Assembly: GCF_003934165.1 (NCBI RefSeq)
Contig: NZ_RKST01000007.1
Location: 124,001-188,000 of the forward strand
Direction: 5' to 3'
Source: Borborobacter arsenicus
GTDB lineage: Bacteria > Pseudomonadota > Alphaproteobacteria > Rhizobiales > Rhizobiaceae
DNA: 64,000 nt
A program made the position numbers and the translations under genes. Positions 1-8,896 of the stretch are shown here, piece after piece. Below the pieces are notes generated by a model, which made no database searches, had not been told where the DNA came from, and saw only the letters and a program-made list of their open reading frames with translations. Within the stretch, counting starts at the first letter, position 1. Every line of letters starts with the position of its first letter.

Positions 1-1235
1 TCGGCGTGCCGGTTGCGGTCTGCCTTGGTGTCGCGTCACTGGCCTACATCGTGGCCGCGGGCATGCCGGTGGTCATCATCCCGCAGCGCATGTATGCCGG
101 CATGGACGTCTTCGTCCTGCTGTGCATTCCCGGCTTCATCCTCGCCGGCAATTTGATGAATTTCGGCGGTATCACCGAACGCATCATCCGGCTGGCCAAT
201 GCGCTGGTCGGCTGGATGCGCGGCGGGCTGGCGATGGCCAACGTCGCCGACTCCATGATGTTCGGCGGTATCTCCGGCACAGCCGTGGCCGACGTGGCGG
301 CAACCGGCGGCGTGATGATCCCCGGCATGGTCAAGTCTGGCTATCCGCCTGCCTTTTCAGCCGCCATTACGGCCGCTTCCTCGACCGTGGGACCGATGAT
401 CCCGCCCAGCGTCCCGATGATCATCGTCGGCGCGCTGTCGGGGATTTCCGTCGGCAAGCTGTTCCTCGCAGGCGCGGTGCCGGGCATTGTGATGGGCGTC
501 GGCATGGCGATCACCTGCTACATCCTTGCCGTGCGCAATAACTATCCGCGCCACGAGTGGAAGGGGTTCCGTGAACTCTTCGTTGCCTTCTTCAGCGCCT
601 TCTGGGCGCTCGCCATGACCGCACTGATCATCGGCGGGCTGCTGACGGGCATCGCCACGCCGACGGAAACCGCCATTGTGGCAAGCATCTACGCTTTCGT
701 CGTCGGCGCCTTCGTCTATCGTGAACTGCCGCTGTCGGCCATTCCGAAGATACTGATCGACAGCGCGATCTCGTCTGCCGGCATCCTCGCACTGGTCGGT
801 TTTGCCAATGTCTTCGGCTCGATCCTCGCCGCCGAGCGCATCCCGCAGATGATCGCAAGTGCCGTGCTGTCGATCACCGACAACAAATATGTCGTCATCA
901 TCCTGATCAATATCCTACTGCTGATCGTCGGCATGTTCATGGAGACGATAGCGGCCCTGATCATCCTGTTCGTGCCGCTGCTCACGCTGGCTACCAGCGT
1001 CGGTATCGATCCGTTGCATTTTGCGACATTCGCCGTGCTGAACCTGATGATCGGCCTGACGACGCCGCCGGTGGGCGTGTGCCTGTTCGTCGCCTGCAAC
1101 ATCGCGCGCATCCCGCTGATGCCCGTGGTCAAGGCGATCGTTCCGTTCCTGATCTCCAACATCGTCGTTTTGCTGCTGGTGTCGTATGTCCCGTTCTTCG
1201 CGACCTGGCTGCCGAACACGCTGATGGGAGAATAG
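1..1235 (+). CDS. TRAP transporter large permease subunit (DctM family), 5'-truncated by window edge
   Basis: The inner-membrane large subunit of a tripartite ATP-independent periplasmic transporter, which imports carboxylic or sugar acids using an ion gradient. The visible 409 residues are a chain of hydrophobic helices with DctM hallmarks: a conserved GFILAGNLMN stretch near the start, SGTAVADVAATGGVMIP around residue 90, and STVGPMIPPSVPMI around 125. The reading frame is open to the window edge, so about 20 N-terminal residues, and the small and binding-protein subunits, lie outside. It is followed 3 bp later by an L-idonate dehydrogenase-like gene, which suggests a sugar-acid substrate such as idonate or gluconate. 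The family call is firm; the substrate is inferred from the neighbour. Confidence 0.93.
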   Translation, partial: GVPVAVCLGVASLAYIVAAGMPVVIIPQRMYAGMDVFVLLCIPGFILAGNLMNFGGITERIIRLANALVGWMRGGLAMANVADSMMFGGISGTAVADVAATGGVMIPGMVKSGYPPAFSAAITAASSTVGPMIPPSVPMIIVGALSGISVGKLFLAGAVPGIVMGVGMAITCYILAVRNNYPRHEWKGFRELFVAFFSAFWALAMTALIIGGLLTGIATPTETAIVASIYAFVVGAFVYRELPLSAIPKILIDSAISSAGILALVGFANVFGSILAAERIPQMIASAVLSITDNKYVVIILINILLLIVGMFMETIAALIILFVPLLTLATSVGIDPLHFATFAVLNLMIGLTTPPVGVCLFVACNIARIPLMPVVKAIVPFLISNIVVLLLVSYVPFFATWLPNTLMGE

Positions 1236-1238
1236 GCT

Positions 1239-2297
1239 ATGAAAACGCGCGTCTGCAGACTCTACGCCCAAGGCGATATTCGGATCGAGGAAGCCGAAGT
1301 CGCGGAACCGGGCCCAGGCCAGGTGCTCGTCGCCATGGGTGCCGGCGGCATCTGTGGGTCCGACCTGCATTATTACCAGGACGGAGGCTTCGGCCCCATC
1401 CGGGTCAGGGAACCGATCATCCTTGGTCATGAGGTTGCCGGAACGGTGAAGGCGATCGGGCCCGGCGTCGAGGGGATTGCGGTTGGTGATCGCATGGCGG
1501 TCAATCCCAGCCGGCCCTGCAACAGCTGCCGCTACTGCCTTGAAGGGCTGCAGCAGCATTGCCTGTCGATGCGGTTTTTCGGTTCGGCACTGCGTTTCCC
1601 GCACGAGCAGGGCGGGTTCCGCGACCTGATGGTGGTGGATGCCTATCAATGCGTGCGCATCGACAATCCCGATGTCACGCTAGCAGAAGTTGCCTGCGCC
1701 GAGCCGCTCGCAGTCTGCCTTCATGCACTGAACCGCGCAGGCGCGAGCGCCGGCAACATAGCCGGCAAGTCGGTGCTGGTGACCGGCGCCGGCCCCATCG
1801 GTGCGCTTACCGTTGCGGCGCTGCGCCATGCCGGAGCAGCCTCTATCGTGGTCACCGACCTTCAGGATCTGCCGCTGGAAGTGGCGCGCATGATGGGGGC
1901 CACCGAAACCATCAATGTGCGCACGCGGCCGGAGCGGCTTGAGGCATATAACGAAGGCAAGGGCCATTTCGACATCGCCTTTGAATGTTCCGCGGCCTCA
2001 CCTGCGGTGAAGTCGGCGGTGATGGCGACGCGTCCGCAGGGAACGGTGGTCGCGGTGGGTGTGGCAGGAGATGTGCCGGTGCCGCTGAACCTTGTCGTCG
2101 GCAAGGAGATCGCTTTCGTTGGTACGCATCGCTTTACCGGCGAATATGCGCAGGCCGTAAGGCTGATTGACCAGCGCCGGATCGATGTGCGCCCGATCAT
2201 CAGTTCTACCCACGATCTTGATGAAGCGCTGGCAGCCTTCCAGGTGGCTGGTGATCGCGGTCGGTCGATCAAGGTGCAGCTAAGCTTCGCATCGTGA
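1239..2297 (+). CDS. Zinc-dependent alcohol dehydrogenase, L-idonate 5-dehydrogenase-like
   Basis: A 352-residue medium-chain dehydrogenase/reductase. It has the catalytic-zinc motif GHEVAGTV (about residues 65-72), preceded by ICGSDLHYY, and the structural-zinc cysteine cluster CNSCRYCLEGLQQHC (about 93-107). A Rossmann motif, VTGAGPIGAL, lies near residue 182. SDLHYYQDGGFG is typical of L-idonate 5-dehydrogenases, which oxidise L-idonate to 5-keto-D-gluconate with NAD(P)H formation. The gene starts 3 bp after the TRAP permease stop, so the two are probably one operon for uptake and first oxidation of a sugar acid. Sorbitol or threonine dehydrogenases are related alternatives. The family is sure, the exact substrate only likely. 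Confidence 0.85.
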   Translation: MKTRVCRLYAQGDIRIEEAEVAEPGPGQVLVAMGAGGICGSDLHYYQDGGFGPIRVREPIILGHEVAGTVKAIGPGVEGIAVGDRMAVNPSRPCNSCRYCLEGLQQHCLSMRFFGSALRFPHEQGGFRDLMVVDAYQCVRIDNPDVTLAEVACAEPLAVCLHALNRAGASAGNIAGKSVLVTGAGPIGALTVAALRHAGAASIVVTDLQDLPLEVARMMGATETINVRTRPERLEAYNEGKGHFDIAFECSAASPAVKSAVMATRPQGTVVAVGVAGDVPVPLNLVVGKEIAFVGTHRFTGEYAQAVRLIDQRRIDVRPIISSTHDLDEALAAFQVAGDRGRSIKVQLSFAS

Positions 2298-2701
2298 CTG
2301 GTGAATGCTTGAAAATCTGATCTGACGGCAGCATTGCTCGCGGGGCTGGCCGTCGCTCAGCCGCTTGGCCATACCGGCCTGTTCGCCGGCATGGAGCGGC
2401 ACCTCCCGAGGGGAGAAAACCCGCAGGCAGCCGGGGACGGACCCAGCGAGGTGGAATCACCTCCAGGCGGTGGAAAATGCTGCGGCAAAGCCTGTTGCGC
2501 GGAGTAGACAGCTATTCGCGACCGGTTGAATCGATTCGATATCAATTCAGACTTTGCAGTATTCCGTTATATGTGTTCATATATAGATGACGCAGTAAGC
2601 TTCCTTGCACTGCCATAGGCAACATATCGTTTATCCACGAATGCCCCTGGAATTGCCGTCAGAAGCTCAGTGCTGCTGTAAGAACCATTGGGGCTGTCAT
2701 T
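2298..2701 (+). other. Intergenic stretch of about 400 bp, possible tiny Cys-rich ORF
   Basis: No established gene is visible. One open frame at 2334-2507, with a TTG start, would give 57 residues ending in KCCGKACCAE, a possible metal-binding tail, but there is no good ribosome binding site. The second half (about 2530-2640) is AT-rich compared with its surroundings and probably holds the promoter of the xdhC-like gene. I looked for a cobalamin or other riboswitch and did not recognise one. Confidence 0.35.
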
Positions 2702-3670
2702 ATGAGAAAACCGGATGGAACCTGGGAGCGGGTGGAGGAATATGTCATCGACTTCGCCCTTGACCGCATGCGCGCTGGCGAACGTGTCGCGCTCGTTACG
2801 CTGGTGCAGATCGAAGGTTCATCGCCACGGCCGCTAGGGTCGCAGATGGCGGTCTCGGAATCCGGAGACTGGGTCGGCTATCTTTCCGGAGGGTGTATCG
2901 AACGCGCCATCGTCGCAGAGGCACTGGCCGCGATCGAGCAGGGCAGCAACCGTCGCGTTCGCTATGGAAGGGGGTCGAAATATCTCGACATCCAGCTTCC
3001 CTGCGGCAGCGCCATCGAACTGGTGCTGGATGTCAATGTATCCGAAGGCGAACTTGCGGCGATCGATCTCGCCTTGGCACGCCGGCAGGCTGCAGCCTTG
3101 CGGGTGCCGGGCGGAAGCGAGGCTGATCCCCATGAGGCCTTCATCCGCCATTATTATCCACGCCGCCGGTTGATCGTGGCCGGCGTCGGGCCTGCGGCGA
3201 TCCAGTTGGCCAGGCTTGGCCGTCTTTCCGGTTTCGAGTCTGTCCTTTTTTCCCCCGACGAGGAAACAAGGAACGCGGCGGAAGGGGAGGGCGTTTTGAC
3301 GGTCGTAGTCGGCAGAGGCACGTCTCCCGATTTCCAGGCGGATTCAAGATCGGCCATTGTTCTCATGTTCCATGACCATGATTGGGAAAAGCGCCTGATA
3401 CCTGCGGCCTTGCAGACACCAGCCTTCTATATCGGGGCGATGGGCAGCCGGCGCACGCAACGCCAAAGAATGGAAATGCTGGAACTGGACGGCGTCGACC
3501 CTGTCCAACTCGGGCGCATCAAAGGTCCCGCGGGCCTGTTTTCAGGTGCCAAGACTGCATCTGATGTAGCGGTCTCGGTTCTCGCCGAAGTCATGCAGAT
3601 GGAGCGCGGCGCAAATGTTGCGTTTCTCAGTTGCGAGCAGGGTTCAGTCGGGCAGACCATCAAGATGTAA
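2702..3670 (+). CDS. XdhC/CoxI family protein
   Basis: A 322-residue protein of the XdhC/CoxI family, which in known cases binds molybdenum cofactor and helps insert its sulfurated form into xanthine dehydrogenase or related hydroxylases. The N-terminal XdhC/CoxI domain contains VTLVQIEGSSPRPLGSQMAV and YLSGGCIE (about residues 35-70). The C-terminal half is a Rossmann domain with a VAGVGPAAIQLARLG motif (about 158-172), followed by GAMGSRRTQ. No molybdenum hydroxylase subunits are nearby, so its partner enzyme must lie elsewhere. The gene ends about 30 bp before a small membrane-protein gene. Start ATG at 2702 follows the AT-rich region. Confidence 0.85.
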   Translation: MRKPDGTWERVEEYVIDFALDRMRAGERVALVTLVQIEGSSPRPLGSQMAVSESGDWVGYLSGGCIERAIVAEALAAIEQGSNRRVRYGRGSKYLDIQLPCGSAIELVLDVNVSEGELAAIDLALARRQAAALRVPGGSEADPHEAFIRHYYPRRRLIVAGVGPAAIQLARLGRLSGFESVLFSPDEETRNAAEGEGVLTVVVGRGTSPDFQADSRSAIVLMFHDHDWEKRLIPAALQTPAFYIGAMGSRRTQRQRMEMLELDGVDPVQLGRIKGPAGLFSGAKTASDVAVSVLAEVMQMERGANVAFLSCEQGSVGQTIKM

Positions 3671-3700
3671 GGCTTGCATGGCAAGCGCAGTTCCATTGCC

Positions 3701-4135
3701 ATGAGCCATTTTGTTCTCGTCACCGTGCATCTTTTTGCCGCCATCATGTTTGTCGGCACGGTCTTCTTCGAGGTTCTCATTCTCGAAAGCATCCGCAAGC
3801 CGGTCGGGCGAGACGCGATGCGGTCAGTGGAGGCCGCGATCGGCTATCGTGCCCGCCGCGTAATGTCGTTCGTCATCGCGATCCTGTATGCGGCCGGCAT
3901 CACCATGGCCTGGCAATATCGCGATATGCTGGCGCATCCCTTCGACAGCCGCTTTGCGACTCTGCTTTCGATCAAGATAGTTCTTGCGATCAGCGTGCTG
4001 GCGCACTTCATCACCGCTGTGACGCTCGGCGGCCGCGGAAAGCTAAAGTCCCGGCACGTCAAGTTCATCCATATCAGCGTTTTTTGCCACGTGGTGCTTA
4101 TCGTCTTCCTGGCAAAGGCAATGTTCTATCTGTAG
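3701..4135 (+). CDS. Small four-helix integral membrane protein (CopD/DUF2269-like)
   Basis: A 144-residue protein with about four hydrophobic segments: near the N-terminus after HFVLVTVHLFAAIMF, then around residues 55-75, 88-108 and 122-144. Conserved histidines lie inside the first helix and near the end of the third. This layout resembles the CopD-type membrane domain or DUF2269 proteins, sometimes linked to copper or haem handling, but the function is not established. It lies about 30 bp downstream of the xdhC-like gene and may be cotranscribed. I chose the ATG at 3701, since the upstream in-frame TTG adds only a non-conserved tail. It is followed by a strong palindrome that probably terminates transcription. 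Confidence 0.65.
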   Translation: MSHFVLVTVHLFAAIMFVGTVFFEVLILESIRKPVGRDAMRSVEAAIGYRARRVMSFVIAILYAAGITMAWQYRDMLAHPFDSRFATLLSIKIVLAISVLAHFITAVTLGGRGKLKSRHVKFIHISVFCHVVLIVFLAKAMFYL

Positions 4136-4141
4136 AGCGCG

Positions 4142-4161
4142 GTGCGTCCAATTGGACGCAC
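4142..4161. terminator. Perfect 20-bp palindrome, probable bidirectional terminator
   Basis: The arms GTGCGTCCAA and TTGGACGCAC form an uninterrupted inverted repeat 6 bp after the membrane-protein stop codon, and the nadC gene converges from the other side. It has no long T tract, so the terminator role is inferred from position and symmetry. Confidence 0.5.
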
Positions 4162-4165
4162 TAGA

Positions 4166-4209
4166 GCATTTCCAGCAAAAGTGTGAAACGGTTTTGCGTC
4201 CGGAAATGC
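4166..4209. repeat. Intergenic palindromic repeat, type A
   Basis: Outer arms GCATTTCC (4166-4173) and GGAAATGC (4202-4209) enclose inner arms GCAAAA (4175-4180) and TTTTGC (4192-4197). This nested double-stem layout is typical of short dispersed palindromes in rhizobial and brucella intergenic DNA. The assignment comes from structure and memory of such repeats; no alignment was run. Confidence 0.6.
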
Positions 4210-4224
4210 GGCCAAAACAAAAGT

Positions 4225-4267
4225 TTAGAGCCGTTCCTCGATTCCGTTTAAACCAGAACGGCTCTAA
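4225..4267. repeat. Intergenic palindromic repeat, type B
   Basis: Two 12-bp arms, TTAGAGCCGTTC (4225-4236) and GAACGGCTCTAA (4256-4267), flank a 19-bp loop. It sits between two other palindromes in the same 200-bp gap. The transcript would fold into a stable stem from either strand, so it could also serve as a terminator for nadC. Confidence 0.55.
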
Positions 4268-4289
4268 GGACGCTCTAACACTTTGATTG

Positions 4290-4336
4290 AGCATCGGAAT
4301 ATTCCGAAAACCGGGGTCCACTTTTCGGTCGATGCT
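4290..4336. repeat. Intergenic palindromic repeat, type C (CCGAAAACCGG core)
   Basis: Outer arms AGCATCG (4290-4296) and CGATGCT (4330-4336) enclose inner arms CCGAAAA (4304-4310) and TTTTCGG (4322-4328). The core CCGAAAACCGG...TCCAC is shared, with changes, by the element between pccB and pccA at 13557-13601. That makes two members of one dispersed family in the window. Confidence 0.6.
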
Positions 4337-4353
4337 CTAATGACCAACCGTGA

Positions 4354-5205
4354 TCATCCGACCATGTCCAGCCCGATATCAAGGATCGGGGCGCTGTGGG
4401 TCAGCCAGCCGACAGAAATGAAATCGACGCCGCTGGCTGCAATAGCCGGCGCGGTGGACGAGTTGACGCGGCCCGAAGCCTCGGTAATCGCCCGCCCGCC
4501 GACCATCGCCACCGCGCGGGTAAGCGTCTCCGGCGACATGTTGTCGAGGAGAACGGCATCCACTCCAAGCACAAGCGCCTCTTCCAGCTGACCGAGTGTG
4601 TCAACTTCGACTTCGATCTTGACCAGATGGCCGAGATGGGACTTTGCCCGCTCGATAGCCATGCTTACGCCGCCGGCAATGGCGATATGGTTGTCCTTGA
4701 TGAGCACCGCGTCATCGAGGCCGAAGCGGTGGTTCCAGCCGCCGCCGGCGCGCACCGCGTATTTTTCGAACGCCCGCAGGCCGGGTGTGGTCTTGCGCGT
4801 GCACACGATCTTGGCCCGGTGGCCGCGCACTGTCTCCACAATGCCCGCGGTAGCGGTCGCGATGCCGCTGAGATGAGACAGGAAGTTGAGCGCGACCCGC
4901 TCGGCAGTCAGCACCCCGCGCGTCGGCCCGCTCAGCGTGGCGATGACATCGCCCGGCTCGAGGCGGCTGCCGTCCGGCCTGTGGGGCTTCATGGCGATTG
5001 CCGGGTCGATCAGGCGGAAAGCCAGCGCCGCAACATCCAGGCCGGCGACGACGCCGGGCTGACGCGCCGCCAGCACCATTTTGGCGGTGCTGCCCGCCGG
5101 CACGATGGCGTCGGTGGTGATGTCGCCGGCGCGGCCCAGGTCTTCAAGCAGGGCCGAGCGCACCAGCGGTTCGAGCATGATTGCGGGCAAGGGTACGAGG
5201 GTCAT
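4354..5205 (-). CDS. nadC: Nicotinate-nucleotide pyrophosphorylase (carboxylating)
   Basis: Quinolinate phosphoribosyltransferase, the third step of de novo NAD synthesis: quinolinate plus PRPP gives nicotinate mononucleotide, CO2 and pyrophosphate in the cytosol. The 283-residue length is normal. Visible signatures include an N-terminal LLEDLGRAGDITTDAIVP block, NFLSHLSGIAT around residue 125, the VCTRKTTPGLR loop with catalytic Arg and Lys around 155, and the KIEVEVDTLGQLEEAL and VLLDNMSPE strands of the barrel. It starts 3 bp after the nadB stop, as the last gene of a nadA-nadB-nadC operon under the NadQ-type operators at 7724-7770. Confidence 0.96.
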   Translation of the reverse strand: MTLVPLPAIMLEPLVRSALLEDLGRAGDITTDAIVPAGSTAKMVLAARQPGVVAGLDVAALAFRLIDPAIAMKPHRPDGSRLEPGDVIATLSGPTRGVLTAERVALNFLSHLSGIATATAGIVETVRGHRAKIVCTRKTTPGLRAFEKYAVRAGGGWNHRFGLDDAVLIKDNHIAIAGGVSMAIERAKSHLGHLVKIEVEVDTLGQLEEALVLGVDAVLLDNMSPETLTRAVAMVGGRAITEASGRVNSSTAPAIAASGVDFISVGWLTHSAPILDIGLDMVG

Positions 5206-5208
5206 CGG

Positions 5209-6750
5209 TCAGGCGCTCCGGGCCAGCGGTTCAGAATCGAGTTTTCCGGCTTCCGCCAAGGCGGCCTCGAGGGTGAGAAGCGAGCGGCGGGCCACCGCGC
5301 TGCGGGCGGGGTGGTCCGCCCTGCAATGTGCGCCTCGGCTCTCCTCGCGGCCCAGTGCCGACAGAACCATCATCAGCGCGACTGCTGCCGGATCGGCGCA
5401 AGCGGTGCTGCCGGTGGCCAGCGGCAGCAGACTGGCCAACGCGTCACGCAGGCCATCGCCGTGGCGAATGACGCCAAGGGAGGACGACACGATATCGCGG
5501 ACGATGCCAGGGGCAGGGTGCGGCAGCATTGCCACTGGAATTGCCCTGGTGCTACGGCAAGGCGCAGTTGCCGCCACGCTGCTGGCGACCCAACCGGCCG
5601 ATACGACCGCCTCGATCAGCGAATTGCTGGCAAGCCGATTGGCGCCATGCAGGCCGGTCGAAGCGACCTCTCCGCAGGCCCACAGACCGGGCACGGAACT
5701 GCGGCCCTGCCCATCAACGGCCACGCCGCCCATGTGATAGTGGGCTGCCGGCCGCACGGGGATCGGATCGCGCGCCGGATCGATACCGGCCTCGCGGCAG
5801 AAGCCTTCTATGGCTGGGAAGCGGTCGGCAAAATGCGCCCCGAGGCAATCGCGCGTATCGAGATAGACTTTGTGCCCCCGCGCCAGATGGCGGAAGACGC
5901 CGCGCGCCACCGCATCGCGTGTGGAAAGCTCGGCGCCGGGCAGGTCGGCCAGAAAGCGTCGCCCGGTCTCATCGACAAGTACTGCCCCTTCGCCGCGCAC
6001 GGCTTCGCTAATCAGGCGCATGGGGCGGGTCGGTGTATCGAGTGCCGTGGGATGGAATTGCACGAATTCGAGGTCGGCAAGCTCGGCACCGGCACGGGCG
6101 GCCAGCGCCAGCCCCTGGCCGAAGCAGCCGAGCGGGTTGGTGGTATCGCCAAACAAGCCGCCGATACCGCCGGTGGCGAGTACGACGCGGCATGTGGCGA
6201 GTGCGATCTGCTCCTCCCCGTTTGCGGCCAGAACGCCGGCGACTGCGCCGGTTTTCAGCACAAGCCGGCGCGCGGCAAAGCCTTCGATAACGGTGATGGC
6301 AGGGCTATTGCGCACGGCGGCCACCAGCGCGCGCACCAGTTCGCGCCCGGTTGCATCGCCGCCGGCATGGACGATGCGCCGGCGGCAATGGGCCGCCTCG
6401 AGTCCAAGGGCGATCCTACCATTCGCAGCACGGTCGAAGGCGACGCCGAGGCGCTCCAGCCTTTCGATGCCGGCCGGTGCGGCTTCCACGATGCGCCGGG
6501 CCACCGCTTCGTCGCACAGGCCGTCACCGGCAGCCAGCGTGTCGGCAAGATGGAGTTCGGGCGAATCGTCAGCGCCAAGGCTGGCCGCCAGCCCGCCCTG
6601 GGCAAGGGCACTCGAAGCCTCGCCGCCAAGCGGGGCGGCCGACATCAGCACCACCGGCTCCGGCGCGAGTTCCAATGCGGTCATCAGCCCGGCGATGCCG
6701 GCACCGATGATGACCGGCCGGCCGGTAAGGTCGTGGAACTCCACGCTCAT
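5209..6750 (-). CDS. nadB: L-aspartate oxidase
   Basis: An FAD enzyme that oxidises L-aspartate to iminoaspartate, the first step of de novo NAD synthesis; its product goes straight to NadA. The 513-residue protein has an N-terminal dinucleotide motif [15 protein letters not shown] (about residues 14-28), [13 protein letters not shown], and the active-site region QFHPTALD...[10 protein letters not shown] (about 250-290). It also has the family-typical [26 protein letters not shown] near residue 350. I chose ATG 6750 because it gives the standard N-terminus and overlaps the nadA stop by 4 bp (ATGA). The C-terminal helical domain looks rather short but otherwise normal. Confidence 0.95.
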   Translation of the reverse strand: MSVEFHDLTGRPVIIGAGIAGLMTALELAPEPVVLMSAAPLGGEASSALAQGGLAASLGADDSPELHLADTLAAGDGLCDEAVARRIVEAAPAGIERLERLGVAFDRAANGRIALGLEAAHCRRRIVHAGGDATGRELVRALVAAVRNSPAITVIEGFAARRLVLKTGAVAGVLAANGEEQIALATCRVVLATGGIGGLFGDTTNPLGCFGQGLALAARAGAELADLEFVQFHPTALDTPTRPMRLISEAVRGEGAVLVDETGRRFLADLPGAELSTRDAVARGVFRHLARGHKVYLDTRDCLGAHFADRFPAIEGFCREAGIDPARDPIPVRPAAHYHMGGVAVDGQGRSSVPGLWACGEVASTGLHGANRLASNSLIEAVVSAGWVASSVAATAPCRSTRAIPVAMLPHPAPGIVRDIVSSSLGVIRHGDGLRDALASLLPLATGSTACADPAAVALMMVLSALGREESRGAHCRADHPARSAVARRSLLTLEAALAEAGKLDSEPLARSA

Positions 6751-7718
6751 ATGGCGAGCATCCGCTCCACCGAAAGGCGCGCGCGCTCGGCAAGGTTGGG
6801 ATCGATGGTCACGGGATGACGCATCTCCTCCAGCGCCGTGCGGATATTGGCAAGCGTGATGCGTTTCATGTGCGGGCACAGGTTGCAGGGGCGTATGAAT
6901 TCGACGTCGGGATGGTCGACGGCGACATTGTCGCTCATCGAGCATTCCGTCATCAGCACCACCCGTGCCGGCTTTTCCCTGCCGACATAATCAGACATTG
7001 CTGCAGTGGAGCCGGCGAAATCCGCTTCGGCGACCACCTCCGGCGGGCATTCGGGATGGGCGAGCACGGTGACGCCGGGATGGCTCGCGCGCAGTTCGCG
7101 TATGTCGTCCGGCGTGAAGCGCTCATGCACCTCGCAATGGCCCCTCCACGCGATGATCTCGACATCGGTCTGGGCGGCAATGTTCTGCGCCAGATATTCG
7201 TCTGGCAGCATGATGACACGCGGAACACCGAGCGATTCCACCACCGCCTTGGCGTTGCCCGAGGTGCAGCAGATATCCGATTCCGCCTTCACCGCGGCCG
7301 AGGTGTTGACATAGGTGACGATGGGCACGCCCGGATAGCGCTGGCGCATCAGGCGCACATCCTGGGGCGTGATCGAATCGGCCAAGGAGCAGCCCGCACC
7401 CATGTCGGGGATCAGCACCGTCTTTTGTGGATTGAGTAGCTTGGCCGTCTCGGCCATGAAATGCACACCGGCAAGCACGATCACCTCGGCCTCCACCTCC
7501 ATCGCCTTGCGCGCCAGCGCCAGGCTGTCGCCAACAATGTCGGCAACGCAGTGGAATATCTCGGGCGTCTGGTAGTTGTGCGCCAGGATGACGGCGTTGC
7601 GCTCGCGCTTAAGCTTCAAGATGGCGTCGATATCGCCCGAAAAAGCCGGCCATTCGATCGCCGGGATGAACCGCTCGACACGGGAGTAAAGTTCAGCTGC
7701 ATTCGGGGATATGGTCAT
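6747..7718 (-). CDS. nadA: Quinolinate synthase A
   Basis: A [4Fe-4S] enzyme that condenses iminoaspartate with dihydroxyacetone phosphate to quinolinate. The 323-residue protein carries [11 protein letters not shown] (about residues 45-55), the cluster cysteine in GAGCSLADS (about 112-120), and CCTSGNA near 155. The C-terminal cysteines are in [12 protein letters not shown] near 280. ATG 7718 is preferred over an upstream start at 7781, because that would place coding sequence across the two NadQ-type operators. It is the first gene of nadABC, read away from the divergently arranged operator pair and 68 bp from the end of nadQ. Confidence 0.95.
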   Translation of the reverse strand: MTISPNAAELYSRVERFIPAIEWPAFSGDIDAILKLKRERNAVILAHNYQTPEIFHCVADIVGDSLALARKAMEVEAEVIVLAGVHFMAETAKLLNPQKTVLIPDMGAGCSLADSITPQDVRLMRQRYPGVPIVTYVNTSAAVKAESDICCTSGNAKAVVESLGVPRVIMLPDEYLAQNIAAQTDVEIIAWRGHCEVHERFTPDDIRELRASHPGVTVLAHPECPPEVVAEADFAGSTAAMSDYVGREKPARVVLMTECSMSDNVAVDHPDVEFIRPCNLCPHMKRITLANIRTALEEMRHPVTIDPNLAERARLSVERMLAI

Positions 7719-7723
7719 GGCAA

Positions 7724-7770
7724 TATGCTCAGGTTGAGTATAATTAAGCAATATGCTTAACATGAGCATA
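7724..7770 (-). promoter_or_regulatory. Paired 19-bp operators of the NAD regulator upstream of nadA
   Basis: Two imperfect palindromes lie directly upstream of nadA: TATGCTCAGGTTGAGTATA (7724-7742) and TATGCTTAACATGAGCATA (7752-7770). Their starts are 28 bp apart. They match each other in the TATGCTnAn-n-nTGAGnATA pattern, and the flanking DNA is AT-rich enough for a promoter. The adjacent gene encodes a NadQ/NrtR-type regulator, so these are its likely binding sites, with NAD-dependent repression of nadABC the expected outcome. The regulator assignment is inference. Confidence 0.7.
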
Positions 7771-7786
7771 AGGGGTGTCAAGTCAA

Positions 7787-8728
7787 TTATTTGGTGCCGG
7801 CGATAGGTCTTTCGTCGAGAACGGCATGGCGAAACCGGAACAGCTTTGCCGGGCGCCCGCCGGTGTCGGACGACATCTGCCCGGTTTCCTCGACCAGATC
7901 CTGCTGCTCGATCAGGCGGCGGAAGTTCTGCTTGTGCACCGTCAGGCCGGCCAGTGCTTCGACTGCGCGCTGCAGCTGCAGGAGAGTGAAGGCCGGCGGC
8001 ATCAGCTCGAAGACGACAGGTCGATATTTGATCTTGGTCCTCAGCCTGGCAATGCCTGTAGCCAGGATCCGCCGGTAGTCGCCATTCATCGCCCGGCCCG
8101 GAACGAATTTGCCGCCCTTTGATCCTGCTCTACGCGCGGCCTCCTCGACAAGGCCAGCCTCATAAAGGAGCTCGTAGCGGTGCAGTGTCAGTTCCTCGTT
8201 CCATGGGCGCCCATCGAAGCCGAAGGAGATGGCGGCACGCTGCAGGCGCTTGCCGCGCTTCTCCTCCTGCCCGGCGGCATCCGCCCAGAGGCGCAGTGCC
8301 GGCACGATTGTGTTGCCGATGACCTCTGGTGCGCCGCCGCGATAGTCTTCCCACGGGAAGAACTCGTACCAGTTGCGCCAGCTGCCGGAAGCCCCGGCGC
8401 GAGAGGGCTCCTCGCGCGTCAGGCCGAGATAGCTGATCGACACCCGCCGTCCAGGTTCGTCGCTTGGGCGGTCGCGGTCGGCGAAGGTATAGAGTTGCTC
8501 GATATAGCCAAGCGGATGGCCGGTCTGCTGCTCCACCCAGTCGCGCAGCCCGGCCTGGAGCGAGCGATGGCCCGATTCCAGCGGGCCGGAGGGAAGGGCT
8601 GCAGCTTCACCGATGGTCAGCACGACCGGATTGCCGTCGCGCACGGCGACGAGCATTGCGGTCAGGCCCACCTGCACGCCGCGGTCTTCGCCTGCATTTT
8701 CCGATCGATTCGAACTTTTTAAGGACAT
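7787..8728 (-). CDS. nadQ: NUDIX-like transcriptional regulator of NAD synthesis (NadQ/NrtR type)
   Basis: A 313-residue protein with an N-terminal Nudix-related domain (about residues 18-190). The domain contains [40 protein letters not shown] and VSISYLGL. The C-terminal winged helix (about 225-305) contains [20 protein letters not shown] and [19 protein letters not shown]. Proteins of this build repress NAD genes in alphaproteobacteria, where the regulator has been called NadQ from comparative genomics. Its position directly upstream of nadABC, with two palindromes in between, supports that role. I do not see a complete catalytic Nudix box, consistent with a sensor domain. The gene has its own promoter region beyond 8728. 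Confidence 0.75.
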   Translation of the reverse strand: MSLKSSNRSENAGEDRGVQVGLTAMLVAVRDGNPVVLTIGEAAALPSGPLESGHRSLQAGLRDWVEQQTGHPLGYIEQLYTFADRDRPSDEPGRRVSISYLGLTREEPSRAGASGSWRNWYEFFPWEDYRGGAPEVIGNTIVPALRLWADAAGQEEKRGKRLQRAAISFGFDGRPWNEELTLHRYELLYEAGLVEEAARRAGSKGGKFVPGRAMNGDYRRILATGIARLRTKIKYRPVVFELMPPAFTLLQLQRAVEALAGLTVHKQNFRRLIEQQDLVEETGQMSSDTGGRPAKLFRFRHAVLDERPIAGTK

Positions 8729-8896
8729 TTTCGGTTCGGTTTTGCGTCGTTTTACCCGAATTTCAGCGAAATCAACGGAGATATACGGGAAAAATGCTCC
8801 AATTTTCCGCTACTAAACACATAAGCTGCATGACATCCATCTGCGTGATGATTGAGAAGACATGCCTGTGGGAAACCCCGGCTCGAGCCGGTTCCA

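Noticed and set aside
2298..2701. Riboswitch (for example cobalamin) in the gap before the xdhC-like gene
   Set aside because: No B12 box or other conserved riboswitch core could be found by eye.
4396..6819. 807-codon open frame on the plus strand across nadC-nadB
   Set aside because: It is antisense to two well-supported NAD genes, arises from high GC at codon position 3, and contains no recognisable domain.
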